Below, in pieces: positions 29,501 to 37,693 of a DNA stretch of 64,000 nucleotides. Every line of letters begins with the position of its first letter. Within the stretch, counting starts at the first letter, position 1. The stretch spans positions 29,662 to 93,661 of the forward strand of contig NZ_JABANE010000024.1 of NCBI RefSeq assembly GCF_012844305.1. The letters run 5' to 3'. The notes beneath the pieces were generated by a model, which made no database searches, had not been told where the DNA came from, and worked only from the letters and a program-made list of their open reading frames with translations. A program made the position numbers and the translations under genes. This DNA is from Flammeovirga aprica JL-4 (lineage in GTDB: Bacteria; Bacteroidota; Bacteroidia; Cytophagales; Flammeovirgaceae).

Positions 29501-32500
29501 AGGTACTATATATTGGTACAAAGAAAAACCAGAAGAAAAGGGATATGAGGGCCCTAATGCTTTGGTTGATGGAGCTGAATATACTCCAAACTATGTCACA
29601 AGTGTAAGTACTGATGTTCAATATACTTATTATGTAGCTGAGAAAAGTGGTAACGATTGTTTTGGACCGTCAAAAGAGATTACTGTAAATGTTTATGCAT
29701 TACCTGATGAGCCAACAATTCAGTCAACAGTTGAGGAATTAAAAGTGTGTTCGGGGGAGAATCTTCCAACGATGAAAGTATCAGGTGAAAATGTAAAATG
29801 GTATACAGCGGAAGATAAGGTGAATTCTGTTTTTACAGGTGAGACTTATACTCCGATTTTAAGTCATAAAGTAGTAGCAGATTCTACAGTCTCTTATTTT
29901 GTAACTTCAACTTCTTCACAAGGCTGTGTAAGTACATTTAAAGAGGTGATTGTAGAAATCAAAGCATTACCAAATTCTCCTCAGCTTGTTGGAGCAGTGC
30001 CAAGTTATTGTATAGATGAGAATATTGCTGATATCACTGTTACGGGTGAATCAAATGCTATTTTTGAATGGTATACTAGTGAGACATTAGACATAGCAAC
30101 AAGGATAGAAGATAATAATGCAACACTTACATTTACTGAAAAGACTGCAGAGGTAACAGAACTTGACTCAATTCACTATTGGGTTACACAAACTACTCCA
30201 TTAGGATGTGCAAGTACACCTTTAAAAGTAAGTATTCCTGTTTATCCTACTCCTAAAGCTCCTACTTTAGCAAGTACTAATATCACTTATTGTTATGATG
30301 ATGACGACAATGATAATGTTGACCCAATTGAGGCTACAGGAGAGTTTGATAATATTACTTGGTATTTGGATAGCAGCTTGAAAGTAAAACTTCCTAACAG
30401 GTTGCTGACTCCTGATAACAGGTTTTTACCAATAATATCGGAGTTTAAATTAAAGAACGAGGATAAAACAGTCACTTTTTACGTAACAGATAAGAATGAT
30501 ATAGGATGTGAAAGTGAGCCTACAGCAGTAAATATTACAGTATACAAAGAAGTACCATTAATTGGAGATGAATTACCTGAGGAAATTAGTTATTGTGCGG
30601 GTGACGTTGTTCAGCCAATTGTTTTGACTGCAGGAGAAAACCTTAAATGGTATTCTGAGGATTATGAAAAAGTGGCAGAAGGTTTGATTTTTATTCCAAA
30701 TATTTCTACTGATGTCACTGAGGAAGAGTCTGTTTACTATTATGTTACACAAACGATCAACGGGTGTGAAGGTGCGGCTCAGGAAATAGAAATAGAGGTG
30801 AATCCACTTCCAGATAATCCATTTGTTGATGGTATAGTTCCGCTTTGTATAGGAGAACTTGTAGCACCTCTGACAGCTTATGGTGAAGATGGAGCTACTT
30901 TTAATTGGTATAGCAATGAGACTTTAACCAAGGAAGTGAGTACTGCACAGATATTTGTTTCTGACAGTTTAGCACCTGAAGTAGACGAATTAACTTCGAT
31001 TGATTTTTGGGTAACACAAACTTCTGAAGATAAATGTACGAGTGCTCCAACAAAAGTGAGTATCCCGGTTTATCCAACTCCTGCTCTTCCTACTCTTACC
31101 AAAACAGATTATTACTATTGTTATGGCGAGGAAATCATGGAAATGGAAGCAGTTGGAAGTAATGTAGTATGGTATAATGAAGATTTTTCCGAAATAGTAA
31201 GTAATAATAACAAGTTCAAACCTACATTCTCACCAGCAGAGTCTACAGAAGAATATGAACTTATTTTCTTTGTGACTCAAAAGAATGATAATTACTGTGA
31301 AAGTGATCCACAGTTGGTAACAATCACTTTACGTAAGGAAACATTGAAACCTGTTTTGGAAGATATTTACTTTGAGTATTGTGCAGGTGAAATTATTCAG
31401 CCAATATCTAGTACAGGTGAAAACGTGAAATGGTATTCAGATGAAGAATTGAAAAATAAAGTTGGTGATGGTTTGACATTTGTCCCACAAGATGACACGA
31501 ATGTTACTGAAGATACACCAATTAGCTATTATGTTACACAAACAATAGATGATTGTCCGAGTGAAGCTCAAAAAGTGGATATAATAATTTACAGTACACC
31601 TGCAATTCCAACAGCAGATGCTATTGATCCTTATTGTGAAGGCGATGAAATTGCTCCTTTAGAAACGAATGGAGAAGATGGTGCAACATTTACATGGTAT
31701 AGCAATGTATCTTTAACCAATGTAGTAGGAACAAGTAGAATAGTAGATTTGGGCATCACAGCCCCTGCATTCACTGAAATCACAAATTTAGAATATTGGG
31801 TAGTACAAACTTCTAAAGAAGGTTGTGAAAGTGAACCGTTAAAAGTAAATGTTCCTGTTTATCCTACTCCAGCAAAACCTACTATTGGCAAAACAAGTTA
31901 TGAATATTGCTATGGTGTAAGTATTGATGAAATGCAAGTAGAGGGGGACCGTGTAACATGGTATGAAGATGAAAAGTTAACGCAAATTGTGAAAACAGGT
32001 AATGCTTTCAAACCTCAGTTCATTGCAGATGAATCAACGAAGGATTACATGTTGACGTATTATGTTACTCAGAAAAATGAAAATCAATGCGAAAGTGAAC
32101 CAGAAGTAGTAAACATTACGCTTTATAAAGAGACAATTGCTCCAACTTTATCACAAACTGCTTTTGAATATTGTTCTGGAGCTATTCTACAGCCAATTAA
32201 AGTTGAAGGTGGGGTTAATATAAAATGGTATAGTGATTCAGACTTAACAAATCAAGTAGGAACCGGTAATACATTTACCCCTCAGGATGATACAAATGTT
32301 ACTGACGATGAGACTATTAATTATTTCTATACTGAAACCTTAAACGGATGCGAGAGTGATTATCAAACTGTAACTATAATTATTTATAATACCCCTACAG
32401 CTCCAAGTATTGTAGGTGATAATGTCATTAATTATTGTTCGGGAGATGAATTACAGCCTATTCTAGTGTTAGGACAATCTGATAATTTAAAGTGGTATGC

Positions 32501-35024
32501 TGATGAAAATCTAAGTGAGTTATTGTCATCGCACAGCGAGTTTACACCAACTGTAAATAATGAATCTACATCCGTATTGTCGGAAGATTATTATGTGACG
32601 TATACTCGAAATAATTGTGAGAGCCCAGCAACTAAAATTACGGTAAATGTAAATCCTTTACCTGTAATTAGTTTGTTAGGTATTACGGATGGAGATGTTT
32701 TCTGTAAAACTGATGCAAGCCCTGTGGTGCAAGCATTACCTTCAAATGGTACATTGACATCATCAACTGGCGTTGTAATTAGAAATAATACTGAAATATT
32801 ATTAGGGAATTCACCATTAGGAAAGCATACCCTAAATTATACAGTAACGAATGAAAATAATTGCGTTGATTCATTGTTGATCAGCTTTACAATAGTAGAT
32901 GCACCTAAAGTGAATTTCTCAGAAACAATACTTTGTGATTCAAAAGAAGTGACATTCTATGATGAAACGTCGATTCCAGCGGATGATAATTTAACAGAGA
33001 TTCTAGAGTGGAGATACAATTTTGGGGATAATGAAGGTGGTGTAACTTTATATAGTGCCGAGGAAGCGAAAGAGTATACACATACATATTCAGCAACAGG
33101 GAATCATGATGTGACACTGACCATCATTACCAATCAAAATTGTAGTGAAATCAGTTATGAAAAGACCATATTTATCAATTCTCCTCCAGTAGTACAATTT
33201 GAATGGTCTGTTTCTGAGTTTGGTAGTGAAATGCAGTTTAAAGAACATTTAGAAATTGTCAATAAAGATCCAATTGAATACAGACACTGGGATTTTGGTG
33301 ATGGTACTTCGTCTACAGCAATGAACCCTAAACATCAATATACTGAGGTAGGTTCTTATTTGGTGACCTATGAGGTGAGAACTGAAAAAGGTTGTTCAAA
33401 TATTCTTCAGCAAGAAGTTTATGTATTACCACACCCAGTGTTATTGACTGAAGATGATTTCTACTTCCAGAACTTTGATTTTGATGATGGAGATTGGAAA
33501 GCAACAGCCAACAATACAAATATCAGTTGGGAATATGGCATTCCAATGACAACTAACTTCAGCTCTACTAATAATGCATGGGTCACTAATTTAGACTCTA
33601 CATATTTTGAGAATGAAGAATCTTTCTTGAACCTGCCATCATTTGATATCAGTGGTTTAACAAAACCGATGTTGTCTTTTGATATGAAAATTGATATTGA
33701 AAACGGTATTGATGGAGCTATTCTTCAGTATTCATTGGATTCAGGTCAGACTTGGTACTTATTGGGTGATGTAGAAGATCCTATTAATTGGTACAACAGT
33801 CAATCTATTCTTGCAGATCCAGGTAATCAGATCTTCGGAACCAATACTTTATCTAAAGGTTGGACGGGAACAAATGCGACTTATGGATATGAAAGTGGTG
33901 AGTACCTTTCTGTAAGACATCAATTAGATAATTTCATAGGAGAACAGCATTTACGTCTTCGTTTTGCTTTCAAATCAAATTCAGCACAAGAGTATGAAGG
34001 TCTAGTGATTGATAACTTCTTCATTGGTAACAGACAGAAAGTGGTGTTGATTGAATCAATGACAAATGCCGCACAAGAAGCAAGTAATAGAGCAATGTCT
34101 TCATTGGGAGAGCATTTAGCTACGATGGAATCAGATGTGTTAAGTATTAATTACCACATTAATTTAGAAGGCTTTGTAGATGATTTGAATAAAGACAATC
34201 AAGAAGCTTCAAGTGGTAGAAAGTTCTTCTATGGTGTAACAAATGCACCTCGAACAATTGTAGATGGTAATCTTGGTGCAGAACCAAAGCATACAGATGA
34301 TTTCTTGGAAGAATTCGAGAATAATGTTTATCAAAGAACCTTACTTGATCCTGAGTTTAGTATTGAATTGAATACGGATAATTTAGCAAATACAGGTCAA
34401 TTAGGGGTATCTCTAACATCACATGGTACTTTTGATGCTGCAGACTCAGAAATTCTATTACATATTGTCATGATTGAAAAATCAATTTCAGGTGTTGAAG
34501 TGACCAAAGACATTTCTGAACATTTGAATGTGATGAAATCAATGAGCCCAGCGCCAGGTGCAGAAGGAACCAGTTTCTTTGGAAGGTCTTGGAATGTAGG
34601 AAGTACGGAAACAGTATTTGTGGATTGGGCAAATGCTAGTGTTTACAACACGGAGAATGTAGAACTAATTGTATTTGTACAAGACAACGTTTCCAAAGAA
34701 ATATTCCAGGCAATGTCGTATCAATTAGACCCTAGTTTATTGACAACAGGTATTATAAATAGTACAGAACTACCGACGGATTTAGAATGGAATATCTATC
34801 CTAATCCAGCAAGTTCTGTGATTCAAGTTTCAACTACTGAATTTATCAATCAAGGAGGTTGGGAGATTTCCAATATCAATGGACAAAAAGTGAAAGAAGG
34901 AACTTTCTCTGGCAATAGATATTCAGTAAGTGTGGAGGATTTAGCCTCTGGCGTTTATTTGATTCGCAACACAAGCGATGGTAAATACCTTCCTAGAACA
35001 TTACGATTTGTTGTAGCGAAATAA
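23508..35024 (+). CDS. Giant multi-domain T9SS-exported surface protein
   Basis: ATG 23508 gives a normal signal peptide (MNKFSLRFLILTLYISVFFF...NAQ); ATG 23481 is nine codons upstream. The protein of about 3838 residues contains Ig-like domains near the N-terminus, six two-domain repeats (24.9-28.0 kb), single Ig-like repeats with the YC...KWY...VTQT...C pattern (28.3-30.0 kb), three-domain super-repeats (30.0-32.4 kb), two PKD-like domains (about 32.9-33.4 kb, DFGDGTSS), a jelly-roll-like region, an Omp28/thioredoxin-like region (VVLIESMTNAA ... NAPRTIVDG) and a T9SS type A C-terminal domain (IYPNPASS...). It is probably an adhesin or surface filament secreted by T9SS. The 168-base gap to the lipoprotein gene leaves room for a separate promoter. 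Confidence 0.9.
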   Translation: MNKFSLRFLILTLYISVFFFTASTINAQTLTHSDNTYFNAGTTVIWTLEEESAGDFTGDPFASDFDLIVKSGVDGSISSEGSSLVSVATVVSTKEYTITIDLTSYSLSNNDEFTLYYENESFETIISPNTYIYDDEDPDKPTFELQSTSLTGQFESSVYYTTETEPIFDVTDVEEGHEIELFVGADDSQDIEGSASATDNTLTAKTLSTPAVYTYYVVVTDEAGNTVTSDDIVIDYADVENPLPVAITDLTIDNNPESSEDDVTKNADVDLKFDGLTVASPEHELIILNSSDEEIARTTVDATTENIILPTLADGTHTVTYYFEDIYGNVSDETDFTFTIDTEAPSILSSTIATGYATNTQLAVTPDGDATTDDVTITFETSEELAELPKVEFSSDFPTVNNPSGNNFNVTKSDLDLSSYAAVPFEITIKDIAGNTATITTTTDGSVVYTFPDIVNKIQTSDALEYCDASSSVAFTKDGEITGGDDSYTIAWEVNIDDAGFNSIGVISEEYTENATLSAGTYEYRRVVYSQGIAFPSNTLKIIVEDNAITNTISGPSPANYFTSTIAEDIITITGNTDPDYTYEWEYSTDGENWSTIASETGEDLTYGEAINTLGDHHFRRKVTDGPCISYSDEVIINLYDPIVNNIQNDGNAVYCSGAPEVQFSTEVAVSGGDGSYTYDWWRKEDTGSDTYASLGVDTESLTDNSSLSTGTYTYKRTITSAGETVDSDPITITVYDEITGNTIVVPAKTVYNGEIATGTIQLNPGTASGGDGALKYQWQYFSGSWQDADASVNYTHNATVSDGTEIKFRRIVTDDLGECESISNEITITSLPAIQNTVAVVGNSKYCETFSSFEIQSTALSGGDDEYTIKWFREKNNEGANELTGETNPNFIETEALTAATYTYTRQVTSGGNTETSDPVVITIDAVLVNEINDISPNIFYDKIPTTFVISSKSVAGGDVNNAFVWEIKVDENNWTATAIVTEDFKDYTEITAPGTYKFRRKLTSDQCGDLYSDEVTVVLYSSLQNEIEVDGGVLAYCETFSSFELKSKTLSGSDGDYTFEWYREKNSEGAVKLAGEMNSNFIETGALTSGKYKYTRKVITASSELTSAEVEITIDALIENEIKIPPTEIIYYDKIPTTFIIENQKVGGGNTDDGYTYVWEKKEGLNNWTATGITTQDFSGYGEITTPGVYKFRRKVTSGACGELYSDSLTVNLYESVQNAIAISGGNNICEGYSSFEIETSTLSGGDGNYTFKWYKKIGDGGSEDLMGGEENENLIVTNSESEGKYTYFREAISAGQTIKSTGVVIKIQGALKNSIDDPVTSVYYGEIPGNAIVINNIEVDGGNNTYTYDWEIYDGSNWNSTGISTQNFSNFSVKITTAGEYKFRRKVTSGKCGSSYSEEKTIILYPIISNSSITLQSAAETCIGSQIFIAGTTPNGGEGNYTYQWLKQNNDDAMPSFSPTTVTTPFYFDDNVSEAGNFTFKRVVTSGLINDDALNNVEDVVVNAAPVTPTLIPTDGSSYSNGAQVKVTLDIDGITTFYCSGNGVVSNGDGSTNNTFYPALAGLGDHTITYHIKVGTCIYTHTSTIRVYDGSQPFTELSYDICETGSSIDIDMTDGTKVNVPDEIKNNYKLIETVLIDSKGDPIFSYGNSKNFTFKPTDGLESDDVGTSKLITLKAIYLHSDPLNGGIKDLSQEILLTFEPTPPIIEDGNVFNYCFDGEAIRKLKTVDAIGVIEWREVKGGAVLETGYEFDPGIVKDESSDITKTYYVTQSINGCSSEAVEVTINSYRQTEVPTLVNPGPFDICEGDPMPTLETDTGDNIKWYFEGELVGDQSTFISDISTEGIDKKDPKKFKVTSTVNDCESDEVEVVVNIIPKPSLPEVAGPVKNYCAGAVDLDDLMVKSDGPSTFTWYSDSELKNVVDGFTSTNLEIPDAPASVDGTQTFRYWVVKTKEGCNSDALQISYDIYENPPVPTLVKDVFDICAGDSPEKIQTTGSTGTIYWYKEKPEEKGYEGPNALVDGAEYTPNYVTSVSTDVQYTYYVAEKSGNDCFGPSKEITVNVYALPDEPTIQSTVEELKVCSGENLPTMKVSGENVKWYTAEDKVNSVFTGETYTPILSHKVVADSTVSYFVTSTSSQGCVSTFKEVIVEIKALPNSPQLVGAVPSYCIDENIADITVTGESNAIFEWYTSETLDIATRIEDNNATLTFTEKTAEVTELDSIHYWVTQTTPLGCASTPLKVSIPVYPTPKAPTLASTNITYCYDDDDNDNVDPIEATGEFDNITWYLDSSLKVKLPNRLLTPDNRFLPIISEFKLKNEDKTVTFYVTDKNDIGCESEPTAVNITVYKEVPLIGDELPEEISYCAGDVVQPIVLTAGENLKWYSEDYEKVAEGLIFIPNISTDVTEEESVYYYVTQTINGCEGAAQEIEIEVNPLPDNPFVDGIVPLCIGELVAPLTAYGEDGATFNWYSNETLTKEVSTAQIFVSDSLAPEVDELTSIDFWVTQTSEDKCTSAPTKVSIPVYPTPALPTLTKTDYYYCYGEEIMEMEAVGSNVVWYNEDFSEIVSNNNKFKPTFSPAESTEEYELIFFVTQKNDNYCESDPQLVTITLRKETLKPVLEDIYFEYCAGEIIQPISSTGENVKWYSDEELKNKVGDGLTFVPQDDTNVTEDTPISYYVTQTIDDCPSEAQKVDIIIYSTPAIPTADAIDPYCEGDEIAPLETNGEDGATFTWYSNVSLTNVVGTSRIVDLGITAPAFTEITNLEYWVVQTSKEGCESEPLKVNVPVYPTPAKPTIGKTSYEYCYGVSIDEMQVEGDRVTWYEDEKLTQIVKTGNAFKPQFIADESTKDYMLTYYVTQKNENQCESEPEVVNITLYKETIAPTLSQTAFEYCSGAILQPIKVEGGVNIKWYSDSDLTNQVGTGNTFTPQDDTNVTDDETINYFYTETLNGCESDYQTVTIIIYNTPTAPSIVGDNVINYCSGDELQPILVLGQSDNLKWYADENLSELLSSHSEFTPTVNNESTSVLSEDYYVTYTRNNCESPATKITVNVNPLPVISLLGITDGDVFCKTDASPVVQALPSNGTLTSSTGVVIRNNTEILLGNSPLGKHTLNYTVTNENNCVDSLLISFTIVDAPKVNFSETILCDSKEVTFYDETSIPADDNLTEILEWRYNFGDNEGGVTLYSAEEAKEYTHTYSATGNHDVTLTIITNQNCSEISYEKTIFINSPPVVQFEWSVSEFGSEMQFKEHLEIVNKDPIEYRHWDFGDGTSSTAMNPKHQYTEVGSYLVTYEVRTEKGCSNILQQEVYVLPHPVLLTEDDFYFQNFDFDDGDWKATANNTNISWEYGIPMTTNFSSTNNAWVTNLDSTYFENEESFLNLPSFDISGLTKPMLSFDMKIDIENGIDGAILQYSLDSGQTWYLLGDVEDPINWYNSQSILADPGNQIFGTNTLSKGWTGTNATYGYESGEYLSVRHQLDNFIGEQHLRLRFAFKSNSAQEYEGLVIDNFFIGNRQKVVLIESMTNAAQEASNRAMSSLGEHLATMESDVLSINYHINLEGFVDDLNKDNQEASSGRKFFYGVTNAPRTIVDGNLGAEPKHTDDFLEEFENNVYQRTLLDPEFSIELNTDNLANTGQLGVSLTSHGTFDAADSEILLHIVMIEKSISGVEVTKDISEHLNVMKSMSPAPGAEGTSFFGRSWNVGSTETVFVDWANASVYNTENVELIVFVQDNVSKEIFQAMSYQLDPSLLTTGIINSTELPTDLEWNIYPNPASSVIQVSTTEFINQGGWEISNINGQKVKEGTFSGNRYSVSVEDLASGVYLIRNTSDGKYLPRTLRFVVAK
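24906..28030 (+). repeat. Six two-domain coding repeats, period about 575 bases
   Basis: The leading cysteine codon of each unit lies at 24906, 25473, 26049, 26622, 27201 and 27780. Spacings are 567-579 bases. Each unit holds one domain starting YC...SGGDG.YT..W and one starting near Y(Y/N)(D/G)(K/E)IP followed by a FRRKVTSG.CG segment. Copies differ at many sites, so they are old or diversified duplications. Confidence 0.85.
30009..32400 (+). repeat. Three-domain coding super-repeats, period about 790-835 bases
   Basis: Three Ig-like domain types alternate. Type B cysteines: 30009, 30846, 31635. Type C: 30291, 31119, 31908. Type A: 30594, 31380, 32172. Type B carries GEDGATF.WYSN and ends VPVYPTP. 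Type C begins YCYG and ends Y(V)TQKN...CES. Type A carries YCAG..QPI...KWYS and TFVPQDDTNVT. The order B-C-A is kept throughout. Confidence 0.85.
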
Positions 35025-35046
35025 GCACTGGTTTTACCAAAAATAG

Positions 35047-35082
35047 AAAGGCCTCTCAAACAATAAATTTGAGAGGCCTTTT
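35047..35082. terminator. Bidirectional terminator between convergent genes
   Basis: AAAGGCCTCTCAAA (35047-35060) pairs with TTTGAGAGGCCTTT (35068-35081). It is bounded by A and T runs and serves both the giant gene and the minus-strand pseudouridine synthase gene. Confidence 0.9.
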
Positions 35083-35083
35083 C

Positions 35084-35773
35084 TTATTTTTTTCTTCTCA
35101 TTCCACCAGTTCTCATTCTGGTTTTGTAAGAACTGTTTTTCTGGAAAGTTTTTTTCCTTGGAGGAGGAGCTAAATCTTCACTTTTTATTTTTAGCAAAGG
35201 CAACAATTCATTTCTTTTTAATTCAATGACACCACCAATCGGCAACTTTTCAATTCGGAGGTTTTGAATACTGATTCTTTTTAATCTTAAAGTAGGAAAA
35301 CCAACAGAAGCAGTCATTTTCCTTACTTGTCTGTTTTTCCCCTCATGAATTGTCAATTCAATAAAAGAAGTAGGGATATTTTTTCTAAAACGTACCGGAG
35401 GATCTCTATCTTCCAAGTTTTTTGGCTTTTCAACCTTCTTACACTGTGCCGGCAGGGTTTTATATTGCTGTTTATTGACAGAAATTTCCGTTCCTCTTTT
35501 TAACTTCTGAATTGCTTCTTCAGTAATATCGCCATCCACTTGTACCAAATAGGTTTTGTGGTGTTCGAATTTAGGATGAAGCAAACGGTGGTTGAGTGCT
35601 TTATCATTAGTGATGATCAAAAGACCCTCGCTGTCTAAATCCAGTCGCCCCACAGGGTAAACATCAGAAGGGAAGTTCCCTAAAGATTTTAATGTTTTCC
35701 TTCCATCCTGATCAGAGAATTGTGGAAGTACCCCATAGGGTTTATTAATGATAAAGTACCTGTATTGTTGCAT
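35084..35773 (-). CDS. rluE: 23S rRNA pseudouridine synthase, RluE-like (RsuA/RluB/E/F family)
   Basis: The 229-residue protein has INKPYGVLPQFSDQDGRKTL followed by GRLDLDSEGLLI, with D45 as the expected catalytic aspartate. The KPYGVLPQF..DGRKTL text and the absence of an N-terminal S4 domain fit RluE, which modifies U2457 of 23S rRNA in E. coli. A basic tail of about 25 residues (KTFQKNSSYKTRMRTGGMRRKK) extends beyond the E. coli protein and may bind RNA. It lies four bases after the acyl-CoA dehydrogenase gene, so the two are co-transcribed. Confidence 0.85.
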   Translation of the reverse strand: MQQYRYFIINKPYGVLPQFSDQDGRKTLKSLGNFPSDVYPVGRLDLDSEGLLIITNDKALNHRLLHPKFEHHKTYLVQVDGDITEEAIQKLKRGTEISVNKQQYKTLPAQCKKVEKPKNLEDRDPPVRFRKNIPTSFIELTIHEGKNRQVRKMTASVGFPTLRLKRISIQNLRIEKLPIGGVIELKRNELLPLLKIKSEDLAPPPRKKTFQKNSSYKTRMRTGGMRRKK

Positions 35774-35777
35774 AAAA

Positions 35778-36938
35778 TTATTTGAAACTTGGTATACCTG
35801 TTATTTCAGCTCCCAAAATTAATAAATGAATATCATGTGTGCCCTCATAAGTGATCACAGATTCTAGATTCATCATATGTCTCATGATAGGATAGTCACC
35901 TGTGATACCCATTCCGCCTAAAATCTGTCTTGCTTCTCTGGCAATTTTCAAAGCTATCTCAACATTATTCCTTTTGGCCATGGAAATTTGTGCTGTAGTC
36001 GCTTTCCCGGCATTTTTGAGCTGTCCAAGCCTCAAAGCTAACAATTGTGCCTTTGTGATTTCTGTTAACATCTCCGAAAGCTTTTTCTGTGTCAATTGAA
36101 AACCACCAATCGGCTGATCAAACTGTATTCTTTCCAAGGAATAATCTTTAGCAGTTTCATAGCAGTCCATTGCGGCACCAATTGCTCCCCAAGCAATCCC
36201 ATATCGAGCATTGTCAAGGCATTTCATAGGGGCGCCTAATCCATCTTTTAAAGGTAAGATGTTTTCCTCAGGAATGATCACGTTGTCAAAAACGAGCTCA
36301 CCTGTAATACTTGCTCTCAATGACCACTTATTATGAATTTCAGGAGCCGTAAATCCTTTCATCCCTTTTTCTACGATCACTCCTTTTACTCTTCCTTCCT
36401 CATTCTTAGCCCAAACCACAGCAATATCAGCAACAGGAGAGTTGGTAATCCACATTTTGGCACCATTGAGAACATAATGCTTACCTTCCTTTTTTAAAGT
36501 GGTTTCCATACCAGAAGGGTTAGAACCATGATTAGGCTCTGTTAATCCAAAACAGCCTAAATATTCACCTGTGGCAAGTTTGGGTAAAAATTTCTTTTTC
36601 TGTGCTTCAGATCCAAACTCATGAATGGGAAACATCACCAATGAGCTTTGAACAGAAGCCATAGAGCGAAGACCAGAATCCCCTTTTTCTACTTCTTGCA
36701 TGATAAGGCCATAAGAGATGTAATCCATTCCACCACCACCATATTCTACAGGAATAGCGGGGCCAAAGAGTCCCATTTCGCCAAACCGTGAAACGAGATG
36801 CTGAGGAAAAGATGCTTTTTGAGCATACTCTTCTATGATAGGCTTAACGTTTTTCTGTATGAAGTCTGCCGTTGAGTTTTGAACAAGAACTTGATCTTCA
36901 GATAGCAAGTCTTCTATAGCATAAAAGTCAGTGTTCAT
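35778..36938 (-). CDS. gcdH: Glutaryl-CoA dehydrogenase-like acyl-CoA dehydrogenase
   Basis: The 386-residue protein has the acyl-CoA dehydrogenase signatures GCFGLTEPNHGSNP and GGMGITGDYPIMRH, and the C-terminal text TYEGTHDIHLLILG with E365 as catalytic base. The position and text of that glutamate match glutaryl-CoA dehydrogenases, which convert glutaryl-CoA to crotonyl-CoA plus CO2 in lysine and tryptophan breakdown. An Arg (R91 region, GLRSMASVQSSL) also matches that subgroup. It is the first gene of the two-gene minus-strand unit with rluE. Other glutaryl-pathway genes are not nearby. Confidence 0.85.
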   Translation of the reverse strand: MNTDFYAIEDLLSEDQVLVQNSTADFIQKNVKPIIEEYAQKASFPQHLVSRFGEMGLFGPAIPVEYGGGGMDYISYGLIMQEVEKGDSGLRSMASVQSSLVMFPIHEFGSEAQKKKFLPKLATGEYLGCFGLTEPNHGSNPSGMETTLKKEGKHYVLNGAKMWITNSPVADIAVVWAKNEEGRVKGVIVEKGMKGFTAPEIHNKWSLRASITGELVFDNVIIPEENILPLKDGLGAPMKCLDNARYGIAWGAIGAAMDCYETAKDYSLERIQFDQPIGGFQLTQKKLSEMLTEITKAQLLALRLGQLKNAGKATTAQISMAKRNNVEIALKIAREARQILGGMGITGDYPIMRHMMNLESVITYEGTHDIHLLILGAEITGIPSFK

Positions 36939-37125
36939 ATTGTGTTTATGGTTAGATTGTTATTTGATATTCTAAAGTTACAGCATCAATTTTTTATTGA
37001 AAGGATAAGGTCATGGTTTATTTAGAAAATGTAAGGAATATTTGAAGGAATAATGTAAAAAAGTAAATAACCTTTCGTAGCTTCGTGTTTTATAAAAATT
37101 TAGAATAAAAGTAAAATTTATAAAT

Positions 37126-37542
37126 ATGGCATTTGAAGTAGTAGGCAAGATCGAAAAGATCATGGATACAGCACAAGTGACAGCAACTTTCAAGAAAAGA
37201 GATTTCGTTCTTTTAATTCAGGAAGGAAGCTACCCACAATACATTAAGTTCCAAGCAACACAAGATCGTTGTAATTTATTGGACAGCTATAATGAGGGTG
37301 ACGACATTGCTGTTACATTTGATTTGAAAGGTAGACCTTTTGATAAAGGTGGTGAGACAATTTATTTCACAAACCTTGAAGCATGGAGAATTAACCCAGC
37401 TTCTCAAGCTCAACCTGCTGCAGCTCCTCAACAACAGCAACCTACTTATGGTTCACCTGCTCCAGCACAAACAAATACGCCTCCACCACCACCGCCACCG
37501 CCAGTAGGAGGTGATGATATTGATGGTGACTTGCCATTCTAG
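37126..37542 (+). CDS. DUF3127 protein with SSB-like acidic C-terminal tip
   Basis: The 138-residue protein matches DUF3127 over residues 1-90 (MAFEVVGKIEKIMDTAQVT ... RDFVLLIQEGSYPQYIKFQAT), an OB-like fold. A low-complexity Gln/Ala/Pro linker with eight prolines in a row follows. The tail is DDIDGDLPF, very like the DDDIPF tip by which bacterial SSB recruits repair and replication proteins. It may therefore be a second single-strand-binding-type protein. Function is inferred, not shown. It has its own terminator (37570-37605). Confidence 0.8.
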   Translation: MAFEVVGKIEKIMDTAQVTATFKKRDFVLLIQEGSYPQYIKFQATQDRCNLLDSYNEGDDIAVTFDLKGRPFDKGGETIYFTNLEAWRINPASQAQPAAAPQQQQPTYGSPAPAQTNTPPPPPPPPVGGDDIDGDLPF

Positions 37543-37569
37543 TAAATACATTTCAGAAATTGTATTTCG

Positions 37570-37605
37570 AAGCTACTTTCTAAATAATAGAGGGTAGCTT
37601 TTTTT
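37570..37605 (+). terminator. Terminator after the DUF3127 gene
   Basis: AAGCTAC (37570-37576) pairs with GTAGCTT (37594-37600), followed by a T run. Confidence 0.65.
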
Positions 37606-37621
37606 ATGCTTCAATAGAGCT

Positions 37622-37693
37622 GTTTCAGTCCTTAAAAAAGACGTTTCAGTAAAAATGACTGATTGCGAAGATATTATTGGCGTTACATTAAAC
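37622..37693 (+). promoter_or_regulatory. Putative upstream control region of small RNA copy 1
   Basis: GTTTCAG occurs at 37622-37628 and again at 37643-37649, exactly 21 bases (two helical turns) apart. GTTACAT lies at 37682-37688, 12 bases before the conserved ACGAGGATAAAG block. The same arrangement precedes copy 2. No TAnnTTTG element is seen, so the promoter type is unclear. Confidence 0.5.

Noticed and set aside
23615..33519. Minus-strand frames within the giant gene and the overlapping frame at 26299-26520
   Set aside because: They are shadows of the repetitive coding frame without start signals or domains.
23508..35024. CRISPR array or DNA satellite in the repetitive 11.5-kb region
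   Set aside because: The repeats are long, diverged and in one open reading frame with kept Ig-like domain patterns, so they are protein repeats.
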